From the NCBI RefSeq assembly GCF_900176035.1, contig NZ_FWWT01000005.1, positions 124,001-188,000 on the forward strand: a stretch of 64,000 nucleotides of DNA, given 5' to 3'. The translations under genes and the position numbers were made by a program. Shown here one piece after another: positions 49,477 through 58,523 of this stretch. The stretch's first letter is position 1; each line of letters opens with the position of its first letter. The notes beneath the pieces are model-generated. The model was not told the origin of the DNA. It was given only the letters and a program-made list of their open reading frames with translations, and searched no databases. Origin of the DNA: Desulfonispora thiosulfatigenes DSM 11270. Lineage in GTDB: Bacteria > Bacillota > Peptococcia > Peptococcales > Desulfonisporaceae.

Positions 49477-50196
49477 CTAGTCACTTTTAAAACTATAAAT
49501 TAATTTAGGACAAAATCCGATGGCATCAGCACTTACTATATGAAAATTTATTCCCCATTTTTCTTCTGGTAGAGCACTAAAAATAGCCTCTGAATGAAGA
49601 TGTCCATAAATGCAAGTTTTCACATTAAAATTTGTCATGATTTCAACAAATTCACTAAACTCATGTTTACCGCTTGTCGGCGGGTAATGTAGCATCACAA
49701 TAATGTCCTTGATATCTTCTTTTATACTCTTTAAAGATAATTTTAGTCTTCCAAGTTCTCTTTTATAAATTTTCAAGTCTACACTTTGTTTGAAGTTTTT
49801 ATCTTCTGGGTTAAGCCAGCCCCGAGTTCCACAAATAGCAACTTGATTATTCAGTATAATATGGTCATTTTGTAAAGCAATGATGTTTTCTGGTAAAGCT
49901 TTTCGAACTTTACTTAAACTCTTCCACCATAAATCATGATTGCCCTTAGAAATTATTTTTTTACCTGGCAAATTTTCTAAATAAGATAAATCATATACTA
50001 TATCTTCTAAATTAAGTCCCCAAGAAAGATCACCTGGAACTAATACTATATCTTCATTAGAAACTGTTTTTACCCAATTTTCTTTTATCTTTTCAGCATG
50101 GTCTTGCCACTTTTCACCAAATATGTTCATTGGCTTATATTCCTGATAGTTTTCATCAAATGATAGATGAAGGTCGCTCAGGGCAAATATTTTCAT
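49477..50196 (-). CDS. Calcineurin-type metallophosphoesterase
   Basis: This 239-residue phosphoesterase has the full metal-site motif series: ALSDLHLS (D, H), VLVPGDLSWG (GD), ISKGNHDLWW (GNHD), IVMLHYPPTS (H) and YGHLHSEAIF (GHXH). The substrate cannot be inferred from sequence. It is separated from rng by about 130 bases, with a hairpin between. No accessory domain or signal is present, so it is cytoplasmic. Confidence 0.88.
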   Translation of the reverse strand: MKIFALSDLHLSFDENYQEYKPMNIFGEKWQDHAEKIKENWVKTVSNEDIVLVPGDLSWGLNLEDIVYDLSYLENLPGKKIISKGNHDLWWKSLSKVRKALPENIIALQNDHIILNNQVAICGTRGWLNPEDKNFKQSVDLKIYKRELGRLKLSLKSIKEDIKDIIVMLHYPPTSGKHEFSEFVEIMTNFNVKTCIYGHLHSEAIFSALPEEKWGINFHIVSADAIGFCPKLIYSFKSD

Positions 50197-50271
50197 AATA
50201 TCCCCCTACTATAATTCTTATTTTAGCTAATACGTCATTTATTTTATCATATTTAAACCCTTTATAAATAA

Positions 50272-50302
50272 AAAATGCACCTCCCTAAGAGAGATACATT
50301 TA
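50272..50302 (-). terminator. Possible terminator downstream of rng
   Basis: In the minus direction AAATGTATCTCTC and GGGAGGTGCATTT pair imperfectly around TTA, followed by TTTATTT. The stem is moderate. Confidence 0.5.
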
Positions 50303-50328
50303 TAGTTATACGATTATTTTTTCTTAGC

Positions 50329-51786
50329 TTACTCAATATTATGTACTGCTTTAATTTCATAATTGTTAATTAATAAACTTTCTTCTATTCTCAGTAAAAT
50401 ATTTTTACCTATCTTTTGCTCTAATTCTTTAATTTTTCGTTCTCCTTGACCTTTTAAAGATGAAATGATTTTAGGATTTGACTTTATCATTATCGTCTCA
50501 GCCATAGTTCTACCCGCCACTTCCATTAATTCATCTTTAATATTGGTACAAACTGATTCTACAGAAAAAATGCGTCCCTTGCCATCGCAACATGGACAAG
50601 TAGTTTCAAAAATAGAACTTAAAGAACGACGCACCTTTTTTCTAGTCATTTCTACCAGGTTAAGAGAAGTAATTCCTAAAATATTAGATTTTGTTTTATC
50701 TCGACTCAAAAACTGTTCTAACTTAGTTAAAACCATTTCTTGATTTTTTTCATATTGCATATCAATGAAATCAATAATAATAATTCCACCTAAATTACGC
50801 AAGCGAAGTTGTCTAGCTATTTCAAATGTTGCTTCTAAATTTGTTTTTAACACAGTGTCTTCTAAATCAATACTACCCACAAATTTACCCGTATTAACAT
50901 CTATACTAGTTAAAGCTTCTGTTTGATCTATAATTAAATAACCACCACTTTTTAACCAAACTTTTCGTTTTAAAGCATTTGCTAATTCTGCTTTTACATT
51001 ATATTCGGCAAAAATGTCTGCTTGATTAGTTAGCACAATTTTGTATTTTGAAAATTCTTTTCCAAGAAATCCTTTTATTTTTTCATTATCAAAACTACTA
51101 TTAAAAATAATTTTATCTACGTCCTCAGTTACAACATCTCTTAAAATACGCTCAACTAATTGTAGATCCTTGTGAATTAACCTTTTTGTGCCCGGAAGTG
51201 CTAATTCTTTTTCAATTTTTTTCCACACACTAACTAAAAAATTCAAATCCTCTTCTAATTGTTCTTTAGTAGCATCTACGGCCACTGTCCTAATAATCAT
51301 ACCTATATTTGGATGTTTGATTTCTTCGGCCACTTCTTGTAGTCTTTCTCGCTCTTTTTCATCCTTTATCCTACGAGAAATACCTATATAATCTACTGTA
51401 GGCATTAAAACCAAGTAACGACCTGGTAAGGTTAATTGTCTAGTAACCCTAGCCCCTTTTGTTCCTAATGGCTCTTTAGATACTTGTACGATAACCTCTT
51501 GACCAACTTTTAAAATATCTCTAATATTAATTTTTACACCATTTTTACCATAAGAATTATCAGGTATAGCATCTTCTACATAGAGAAAGGTGTTTTTTTC
51601 CCTACCAATATCTACAAATGCAGCTTGCATTCCTGGTAAGACATTTTCAACTATACCTTTAAAAATGCTTCCAACTAGCCTATCACCTATTGTTTCTTCA
51701 ATATAAATTTCGACTAATTGGTCATTTTCTAGCACAGCCACTCGCGTATCATTTGTGCTAGACTGTACGATAATCTCCTTTTTCAT
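50329..51786 (-). CDS. rng: Ribonuclease G/E family endoribonuclease
   Basis: This 485-residue RNase G-type enzyme has an S1 domain with GSIFKGIVENVLPGMQAAFVD at about residue 40, a 5'-sensor/RNase H-like core and the catalytic aspartates in TSIDVNTGKFVG and IIIDFIDM. The zinc-link CPCCDGKG lies near residue 405. It lacks the long C-terminal degradosome scaffold of RNase E. In Clostridia rng lies next to the TIGR03936/TIGR03960 radical SAM pair, as it does here. It functions in rRNA and mRNA processing. Confidence 0.95.
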   Translation of the reverse strand: MKKEIIVQSSTNDTRVAVLENDQLVEIYIEETIGDRLVGSIFKGIVENVLPGMQAAFVDIGREKNTFLYVEDAIPDNSYGKNGVKINIRDILKVGQEVIVQVSKEPLGTKGARVTRQLTLPGRYLVLMPTVDYIGISRRIKDEKERERLQEVAEEIKHPNIGMIIRTVAVDATKEQLEEDLNFLVSVWKKIEKELALPGTKRLIHKDLQLVERILRDVVTEDVDKIIFNSSFDNEKIKGFLGKEFSKYKIVLTNQADIFAEYNVKAELANALKRKVWLKSGGYLIIDQTEALTSIDVNTGKFVGSIDLEDTVLKTNLEATFEIARQLRLRNLGGIIIIDFIDMQYEKNQEMVLTKLEQFLSRDKTKSNILGITSLNLVEMTRKKVRRSLSSIFETTCPCCDGKGRIFSVESVCTNIKDELMEVAGRTMAETIMIKSNPKIISSLKGQGERKIKELEQKIGKNILLRIEESLLINNYEIKAVHNIE

Positions 51787-51804
51787 AAGCGCCTCCCCTT
51801 ACAA

Positions 51805-52497
51805 TTACACATCGAGAGGAGAAATTAACCCCTTTTCATTAGATATATATAGACCTTTTCTATGCACAAGTAAAGTATCCATATCTAAAGAAATTCCCAC
51901 CTCTATAAGTGCATTTAGTACATCCCCAGGGCGTATATTATCTTCACTTCCACTTTGAACATCGATATTGAAATCTAAAAACTTATTATCTATAATACGT
52001 CCACTTATATTATATATACCACTTTTTATATCTTTTTCTTTCATTCCTTTTTTGCCTTTACGTCTTATGATAATTTGTTCTTGTTTAAATAAATCATCTA
52101 TTTTTTGCTCAAAATCAGCCTGATTTAGTGGATCTAAAAGTCTTACTCTTATATTATATTTTGCTCGATTAATAATAGACATTAAAGAAGGAGACTTTTT
52201 ATCTATTTCTTTAACATCAATTATATTTATTGCACTAGGTAAAGATTTCTCTAGTGATTTGTTTATTTCCTCTATTGAAATAGAATTTTTTAATTCTACA
52301 TCTACATATTCATCTTCACTCGTTACTCCTACAGCTAAGGCAGAAGCAAAGGACAATTTAGGATGGGGATTGAACCCTTGACTATAAGCCAAGGGAATTT
52401 TAGCCCTGCGTATTGACCTTTCCCATGTCCGTAGAACTTCTAAATGAGAAATGAACTTCCCTTTTTCTGTTATAGCATATTTAATTCTTACGTTCAC
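51805..52497 (-). CDS. TIGR03936 family radical SAM-associated protein (DUF2344)
   Basis: This 230-residue protein opens with VRIKYAITEKGKFISHLEVL and contains the YSQGFNPHPKLSFASALAVG motif of the DUF2344 family. It is usually encoded beside or fused to the TIGR03960 radical SAM protein, whose gene it overlaps by 17 bases here. The pair presumably modifies an RNA or protein; the target is unknown. GTG-free start at ATG 52497. Confidence 0.9.
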   Translation of the reverse strand: MNVRIKYAITEKGKFISHLEVLRTWERSIRRAKIPLAYSQGFNPHPKLSFASALAVGVTSEDEYVDVELKNSISIEEINKSLEKSLPSAINIIDVKEIDKKSPSLMSIINRAKYNIRVRLLDPLNQADFEQKIDDLFKQEQIIIRRKGKKGMKEKDIKSGIYNISGRIIDNKFLDFNIDVQSGSEDNIRPGDVLNALIEVGISLDMDTLLVHRKGLYISNEKGLISPLDV

Positions 52498-54370
52498 CTT
52501 TTAAATCCCCCTTTATGTCTAAACTAACATCAAAGTCTTGACATATCCCACAAACAGTACAATTAGCAAAACGACAGTCTACTGTGACTTTTTCAGCTAA
52601 GGCCTTTTGATGTTCTTTAGCTAAATACTCTTTTCTAACGCCAGAATTTATATGCTCCCAAGGTAATAAATCATCATAATCAAAACGCCTGTATGCATAC
52701 CATTTATCATCAAGACCAGCTTCTTTAATAGATTCTAGCCAGGTATTATATTTAAAGTATTGATACCAACCATCAAATTTACAGCCATTTTTAAAAGCTA
52801 AATATAATGCTTTACTTAATCGGCGATCTCCTCTAGAAAACACAGCCTCTATATGACTTAAATCCGCATCATGATAATTATAAGCTATCCTTTTATTTTT
52901 CAATATTTTCCTTAGGTATTTTTGCTTTTCTAGTAAAGTTTCAATTGGACATTGGGGCTCGTATTGAAAAGCTGTCTGGGGCTTAGGCACAAAACCTGCC
53001 ACACTAACTGTTACCGTTACCTTAGGCCCTTTTCTACCTGTTTCTTTTTGGATTTCATCTCCAATTTCCAGTACTCTAAAGGCTAAATCTCTAATTCCAT
53101 CTAAATCTTCCTGAGTTTCAGTAGGAAGTCCAATCATAAAGTATAGCTTAATTCTCAGCCAGCCCTTTTTAAAAGAATCCGTAGTTACTCTAATTAAATC
53201 CTCTTCTGTTACACCCTTATTAATTACATCTCTTAATCTTTGCGTCCCTGCTTCAGGGGCAAAGGTTAACGAACTTCTCCTAACCTTTTGTACCTGTTCC
53301 GCGAGTTTCATGGAAAAAGTATCTATTCTTAATGAAGGAAGTGATACCCCTACCTCTTGATCTTTATACTCTTCTACTAAATCTGTTAATAAAGAAGCTA
53401 TACAGCTATGATCACTACTACTTAAAGATGTAAGGGAAACATCATCATAACCTGTGTTTTTTAATAGCTTGTCCACTTGATCTTTTAAGACCTCGGGTGA
53501 ACGCTCTCTTACAGGTCTATAAATCATGCTAGCTTGGCAAAAACGACATCCTCTAGTACACCCTCTTAAAATTTCCACCATCGCCCGATCATGCACGATC
53601 TCAACATAAGGAACTATCGGGTTTGTAGGGAAATATGCTGTATCCATATCCTTTATATAACGTTTATCGACGATTTTAGGAGCATTAGGATTATTGACAG
53701 TGATAGATTCCATCTTGCCTTCCTCTGTATAATTCACATCATAATATCTAGGAATATAAGTGCCAGGAATCCTACAAAGCTCATTTAATAACTCGTCCTT
53801 ATTCATTTTTCCATTATTTTTTTCTTTATGGTCCGCTATTGCTTTATATAATTCTAACGTGCTTTCTTCACCTTCACCAATAGAAAAAAGGTCAATAAAA
53901 TCAGCAATAGGTTCAGGATTAAACGCACAAGGTCCTCCTGCAATAATTAAAGGATGATCATCGCCCCTATCCTTACTGTATAAAGGTATCCCCGCTAAAT
54001 CCAACATATTTAAAATATTGGTATAACTCATTTCATATTGCAAAGTAAAACCTATTACATCAAACTGATCTAAAGGTTTATGGGACTCTAAACTAAATAA
54101 AGGAATATTATTTTTACGCATTAATTCTTCCATATCAACCCAGGGTGCAAATACCCTTTCCATTAAAAAATCAGGCTCATCATTTACTAAATGATAAAGT
54201 ATTCTTGAACCTAAGTGAGCCATCCCTACTTCATATATATCAGCAAATGCAAAAGCTGCTTTTAATCTTACACTTTGCCAATCTTTCTTTACTACATTCC
54301 ATTCATCACCTAAATAACGTAAAGGCTTTTCCACCTTTGGTAAAATCTCTTCTATATCAATTTGCTGCAT
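52481..54370 (-). CDS. TIGR03960 family B12-binding/radical SAM protein
   Basis: This 629-residue protein has an N-terminal cobalamin-binding-like domain (VGMAHLGSRILYHLVND, SFSIGEGEESTL), then the radical SAM [4Fe-4S] motif CTRGCRFCQ at about residue 290, and a C-terminal DUF2344-associated region with a cysteine cluster (CRFANCTVCGICQDFD). The start is the ATG at 54370, with GGAGG seven bases ahead; the frame extends further upstream without a site. It overlaps the TIGR03936 gene. Function is not known; the pair is conserved in Clostridia next to rng. Confidence 0.92.
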   Translation of the reverse strand: MQQIDIEEILPKVEKPLRYLGDEWNVVKKDWQSVRLKAAFAFADIYEVGMAHLGSRILYHLVNDEPDFLMERVFAPWVDMEELMRKNNIPLFSLESHKPLDQFDVIGFTLQYEMSYTNILNMLDLAGIPLYSKDRGDDHPLIIAGGPCAFNPEPIADFIDLFSIGEGEESTLELYKAIADHKEKNNGKMNKDELLNELCRIPGTYIPRYYDVNYTEEGKMESITVNNPNAPKIVDKRYIKDMDTAYFPTNPIVPYVEIVHDRAMVEILRGCTRGCRFCQASMIYRPVRERSPEVLKDQVDKLLKNTGYDDVSLTSLSSSDHSCIASLLTDLVEEYKDQEVGVSLPSLRIDTFSMKLAEQVQKVRRSSLTFAPEAGTQRLRDVINKGVTEEDLIRVTTDSFKKGWLRIKLYFMIGLPTETQEDLDGIRDLAFRVLEIGDEIQKETGRKGPKVTVTVSVAGFVPKPQTAFQYEPQCPIETLLEKQKYLRKILKNKRIAYNYHDADLSHIEAVFSRGDRRLSKALYLAFKNGCKFDGWYQYFKYNTWLESIKEAGLDDKWYAYRRFDYDDLLPWEHINSGVRKEYLAKEHQKALAEKVTVDCRFANCTVCGICQDFDVSLDIKGDLKGERKN

Positions 54371-54451
54371 ATATGATCCTCCTAAAAGACAGTTAATAAA
54401 CATATAAATATAGTACTTCTAAATTAACTATAAATCAAATTAATAACACAA

Positions 54452-54483
54452 AAAACTCTAGAGCAAAATCATAAGCCCTAGAG
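54452..54483 (-). terminator. Terminator downstream of ecsB
   Basis: In the minus direction ACTCTAGGGC and GCTCTAGAGT pair with one bulge around TTATGATTTT, followed by six T. Confidence 0.75.
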
Positions 54484-54524
54484 TAAATTAAAACTAGAAT
54501 TAACATAATGCATAAAGATATAAA

Positions 54525-55763
54525 TTATCCTTTTCGTAAAATAAAATAGTTTGCTACCATTTTACTACTAAAAGAAATCCAAAAAATACTTAAAACTAAA
54601 CTCAATATAATGCCCATACTAGAAAAATTATGAACATTTAAAGCTAAACTAATTAATCCAAATCCCGGAATACTTAAGTAAAATAAATATTTTTGGATAG
54701 CTTTTTGCCTAGTATGCATATCCCATTTAAAAAGCTGAATAAATTCTGCAATATATACACTTTGAAAATATAAAGTTAAAAAACTCGGCACTAAAAATGA
54801 AAAAACCAACCATAATAAGATTTGTAATCCTTGCGGAATTGTTAAGAGTACTACTATACAAATAGCTACTATTTGAAAATACTGCATAACATATTTAGGG
54901 CTTCGTAAAGTAGCCTTAATAGCCACCTCCGTTAAAGCAATAGCCTTGGTTTTCTTTTTAAATAAACTCCTAGACCGCGCAAATAAAAAAGGCCTTTTAC
55001 GTATTCGTTTAGGCTTTTTAACTTCGATGCCATTAAAACCTAATAATAAATCAATATATTTTAAGCTTTCTTCCTTTTCTCTGACTATATCCTCTAAAAA
55101 AGTTCCTTTAAGCCTTAACCGTTTCCTAATTAAATAAAAAAGGGCTAAGATAAATAATAAAATACTAATTACAGCGACTATCATCTTCTGCAGCATAACT
55201 TGCGCTAAATAAAGAAAACCAGAATAACCTAAAATAAATATTAATTTATCTAAAACAAATAATTTCCAACCCTGCCATCTAAGACTTACTAGCTGTCCTA
55301 CAATTCCAAAGAAAACCTTTAGTAAAAAAACAAAACACACTAAAATAACTATTTTTCCATATTCTAATTGATAATATTTAAATAAAGGAGATAAAATCCC
55401 AAAAACAAGTAAAGTTTGTCCTAACTTAACTATTAACGAATAAGTAATCCCATATCTTATAATTTTTCCTATCCATAATTTCTGTGGTAATAAAAATATT
55501 CGGTCTGCATCTTCTAGATAAAGTCTAATACCACCAACCCTAGTGAATAAAAATAAACCGGATAAAACCAAAACAACTGGAATAAAATCAAACCATACCG
55601 GAGGACTAAACCACCATAAATGATAATAATAAATAGCGAAAGCTAAAGCAGGAATCACAATGTATAAAGCAACTACCCAATCAACTATTTGTTTAAATAC
55701 GCTTAATTTGAATTTTTCTTCCACCTTGACCCGGTGAAAAAACACTTTCCGAGGCGTCAACAT
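54525..55763 (-). CDS. ecsB: EcsB-like ABC transporter permease
   Basis: This 412-residue membrane protein has about eight to ten hydrophobic segments and a central basic loop (KKPKRIRKRPFLFARSRSLF), as in the EcsB family. EcsAB-type exporters influence secretion and regulated intramembrane proteolysis in Bacillus. It follows ecsA with a 7-base overlap. A terminator ends the pair. It lies next to the SpoIVFA-like gene, where in other Firmicutes an intramembrane protease gene would be found. Confidence 0.82.
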   Translation of the reverse strand: MLTPRKVFFHRVKVEEKFKLSVFKQIVDWVVALYIVIPALAFAIYYYHLWWFSPPVWFDFIPVVLVLSGLFLFTRVGGIRLYLEDADRIFLLPQKLWIGKIIRYGITYSLIVKLGQTLLVFGILSPLFKYYQLEYGKIVILVCFVFLLKVFFGIVGQLVSLRWQGWKLFVLDKLIFILGYSGFLYLAQVMLQKMIVAVISILLFILALFYLIRKRLRLKGTFLEDIVREKEESLKYIDLLLGFNGIEVKKPKRIRKRPFLFARSRSLFKKKTKAIALTEVAIKATLRSPKYVMQYFQIVAICIVVLLTIPQGLQILLWLVFSFLVPSFLTLYFQSVYIAEFIQLFKWDMHTRQKAIQKYLFYLSIPGFGLISLALNVHNFSSMGIILSLVLSIFWISFSSKMVANYFILRKG

Positions 55764-56470
55764 ACCTTATTCTCCAAAAGAAAATGAAAACAATCAAATA
55801 AGCTGCCATCCCTTAGCTTACAAGTTTGCTGTAAGTCCTCCATACTTCCTTTAGCAGTAATTTGCCCATCTGATAATAAAACAATATAATCACAAATACG
55901 CTCTGCTATATCTAATTGATGAGTTGATAATAGTATACCTGCTCCCCTTTTTTTCTCACCTTCAAGCAAGTTAATAAAATCTATCGTCGCTGAAGGATCT
56001 AGTCCTACAAAAGGTTCATCAATAATATACACATCCGGCTCAATCAATAATCCTAAAATAATCATTAACTTTTGTTGCATCCCTTTAGAAAAACTAGTAG
56101 GGAAATGATGTTTAACCTTTATTAAATTAAATAAATTGATTAATTTTTCTGCTCTTTGTAAAAAAATACTTCTTTCTATCTCGTGAACAGCACTCGCTAA
56201 TTCTAAATGCTCCCATAAAGTTAGTTTTTCATAGAAAGAAGGTTGTTCTGGAATGTACACATAATTTTTCTTTTTACCTAAAAACTCAATTTCACCTGAA
56301 AATCCAGGAATAATTCCCGTTATTGCCTTAATAGTAGTACTTTTACCCGCACCATTAGGACCAATCAAACCTAATAGTTCTCCTTCATTCAAAGAAAAAT
56401 CAATATCTTTGATGGCCCCCTTATTTTCAGCATACCCAGCCTCTTTAATCGCTATATCTAAAACCTTCAA
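55757..56470 (-). CDS. ecsA: EcsA-like ABC transporter ATP-binding protein
   Basis: This 237-residue ABC ATPase has Walker A GLIGPNGAGKSTTIKAI, the signature-like FSKGMQQKLMIILGL, Walker B VYIIDEPFVGLD and the switch histidine in LLSTHQLD. It pairs with the EcsB-like permease gene that overlaps its end. The two would form an exporter of unknown substrate. Confidence 0.9.
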   Translation of the reverse strand: MKVLDIAIKEAGYAENKGAIKDIDFSLNEGELLGLIGPNGAGKSTTIKAITGIIPGFSGEIEFLGKKKNYVYIPEQPSFYEKLTLWEHLELASAVHEIERSIFLQRAEKLINLFNLIKVKHHFPTSFSKGMQQKLMIILGLLIEPDVYIIDEPFVGLDPSATIDFINLLEGEKKRGAGILLSTHQLDIAERICDYIVLLSDGQITAKGSMEDLQQTCKLRDGSLFDCFHFLLENKVC

Positions 56471-56548
56471 TAGCCTTCCTCCCGTATGTGTTATAAATAA
56501 ATATAGTAATTATTATAACATAAGTAAGTAGGAGGATTTTTAACCCTT

Positions 56549-57265
56549 TTATATACCTTTATCTATTTCTAAAAGATCCATAGGATTTACTGGTTCACCT
56601 AATCTATTAGCCTCAAAATACAATTGCCCTTCTGGTGTTGATTTTCCTTTTCCTGTCTTCGCGATAATCTGCCCTTTTTCAATCACTTCATTTTCTTTTA
56701 CCAATATTTCACTACAATAACCATAAACAGTCATTAAACCATTTTTATGAGATAATATAAGAGTTCTTCCTAACTTTTCATCATCTTTAATCTCTAAGAC
56801 AGTACCTGAATAAGCAGCCTTAACTGCTGTACTTATAGGAGCATTAATTACAATGCCATTATGGAAATTTGATTTACCACTATCCTTTCCCCAGCCAAAA
56901 GGAACAGTCACAGTACCAGAAACAGGAATTGCCATAGGTTCATTTGCATTATTATTAGCAGGATTTATTACCTCAAAACCTGCTCGCTCAAAAGTATCTC
57001 CTTTAAAACCTATTTGTTTAACCACATTAAATACCGCTTTTATATCAGTATCCTTTACAAACCAATCTCTCATAGCAGCTTGTGTTTTATACCACATTGG
57101 TCCTTCCATACTAAAAGCTACCCAAATAGAAAGAAATATTAATATAGTCGAAACAGTTTGAATAAAAAACTTACTAACCTTCCTTTTCTTCTTAGGGTAT
57201 CTATCATAGGGGAATTTGGGACTTTCTCTGTATTTGCGTGGTCTTGGCTCCCATTGTTTTGACAT
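56549..57265 (-). CDS. Degenerate M23 (LytM) protein, SpoIVFA-like
   Basis: This 238-residue protein has a basic N-terminal cytoplasmic tail, one membrane helix (about residues 32-52) and a C-terminal LytM/M23 domain (from VPFGWGKDSGKSNFHNG). The zinc ligands are degenerate: the HXXXD motif reads HNGIV without the aspartate, and the HXH motif reads GQLYFE. So it should not hydrolyse peptidoglycan, like SpoIVFA and SpoIIQ. Spacing of the terminal GQLYFEANRLGEPVNPMDLL fits SpoIVFA, the regulator of the pro-sigmaK protease. The expected spoIVFB partner is not beside it. Confidence 0.75.
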   Translation of the reverse strand: MSKQWEPRPRKYRESPKFPYDRYPKKKRKVSKFFIQTVSTILIFLSIWVAFSMEGPMWYKTQAAMRDWFVKDTDIKAVFNVVKQIGFKGDTFERAGFEVINPANNNANEPMAIPVSGTVTVPFGWGKDSGKSNFHNGIVINAPISTAVKAAYSGTVLEIKDDEKLGRTLILSHKNGLMTVYGYCSEILVKENEVIEKGQIIAKTGKGKSTPEGQLYFEANRLGEPVNPMDLLEIDKGI

Positions 57266-57471
57266 AACTACCTCCTTAAAATGTCTACTTGTCTTTATAA
57301 ATTTATTATTACTATAAATATATTTAAACAGGCTTATTAATATGACAAAAAAGAAAAAGACTTACTTATATTTTTCTTAAATTTGCCCAATAATATATTA
57401 AGCTAAAGTTTCCAACGCTACCTTACTTTGATATAATATGGTTGTTAATACAAATAGAGAGGAAGATTAAA

Positions 57472-58029
57472 ATGTCTCAAAATCCAATAGTTACAATAGA
57501 AATGGAAGATGGCGGAATAATTAAAGCTGAGCTTTTTCCTGAAATTGCTCCTAACACAGTTAAAAGTTTCATTTCCCTAATTCAAAAAGGTTATTATGAC
57601 GGTATTATTTTTCACAGGGTAATTCCTGGTTTTATGATACAAGGAGGATGTCCTGAAGGATCTGGTACTGGTGGTCCTGGGTACAGCATTAAAGGAGAAT
57701 TCTCTGGAAATGGTTTTGAAAATAATTTAAAACATGATCGTGGTGTACTTTCTATGGCTCGTACTAACGAACCTAATAGTGCAGGTTCACAGTTCTTTAT
57801 CATGGTGAAAAACTCTCCTCATTTAGATCGTCAATATGCAGCCTTTGGTAAAGTAACCGAAGGAATGGATGTAGTTGATAAAATTGTAGCTACAAAAAGA
57901 AATATGATGGACAAACCTAATGAAGATCAAAGAATGAAAAAAGTAACAGTAGATACTTTTGGCGTAGAATTTGAAGAACCAGAAGTAGTTAAAATCGATC
58001 CATCAGATCGCTTCAAAAAATCTTGGTAA
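57472..58029 (+). CDS. Peptidyl-prolyl cis-trans isomerase, cyclophilin type
   Basis: This 185-residue cyclophilin has FHRVIPGFMIQGGCPEGSGTG and FIMVKNSPHLDRQYAAFGKV, and it speeds proline isomerisation in protein folding. No signal peptide is present, so it is cytoplasmic. The start is the ATG at 57472, with GAGGAAG ahead. It stands alone on the plus strand, with its own upstream region, 30 bases ahead of the DUF1232 gene. Confidence 0.94.
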   Translation: MSQNPIVTIEMEDGGIIKAELFPEIAPNTVKSFISLIQKGYYDGIIFHRVIPGFMIQGGCPEGSGTGGPGYSIKGEFSGNGFENNLKHDRGVLSMARTNEPNSAGSQFFIMVKNSPHLDRQYAAFGKVTEGMDVVDKIVATKRNMMDKPNEDQRMKKVTVDTFGVEFEEPEVVKIDPSDRFKKSW

Positions 58030-58059
58030 AATAAAAAATCAGAGTAAAGGAGCATTTAG

Positions 58060-58395
58060 ATGAGAACGAAAGAACAGTTATTTAAAAAGTTCTTAAAAAA
58101 AGCAAGTAACTCTGATATATATAGAATCGATAAAAATCTTGCAAGCATGAATAAAGGCCAAATAATCGAGTTATGGCCAAAAGTTCAAGGCATATATAAA
58201 ATGGTCAAAGACCCTAAAGCTCCTTGGACATCAAAAGCATTATCCATAGCTACCTTAATTTATTTAATTTCACCAATGGATGCAATACCAGATTTTGTAC
58301 CAATATTAGGATTATCTGACGATGCAGCAATAATTATTGCTACCCTAGCAACACTTACAGTTCAGCTCAAAAAATATTTAGAAAATAAAGATTAA
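58060..58395 (+). CDS. DUF1232 (YkvA-like) protein
   Basis: This 111-residue protein has the DUF1232 signature: PWTSKALSIATLIYLISPMD, then AIPDFVPILGLSDDAAII in a membrane-associated hydrophobic segment. The function of the family is unknown. AAAGGAG precedes the ATG. It follows the cyclophilin gene and ends in a clear terminator, so the two form a small plus-strand unit. Confidence 0.88.
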   Translation: MRTKEQLFKKFLKKASNSDIYRIDKNLASMNKGQIIELWPKVQGIYKMVKDPKAPWTSKALSIATLIYLISPMDAIPDFVPILGLSDDAAIIIATLATLTVQLKKYLENKD

Positions 58396-58404
58396 AAATA
58401 TGCA

Positions 58405-58436
58405 AAAAATCCAACAAGTCACTTGTTGGATTTTTT
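58405..58436 (+). terminator. Terminator of the cyclophilin-DUF1232 unit
   Basis: AAAATCCAACAAG and CTTGTTGGATTTT form a perfect stem over a 3-base loop, followed by TT on the plus strand and AA-rich DNA on the other side. Confidence 0.85.
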
Positions 58437-58523
58437 GATGCACAATATATAATTTAACTAACTAAATTGTCTAAGTAACCAAGCTTATCTAAACTAATTT
58501 GCATCTTAAATGCCAATAAACTA

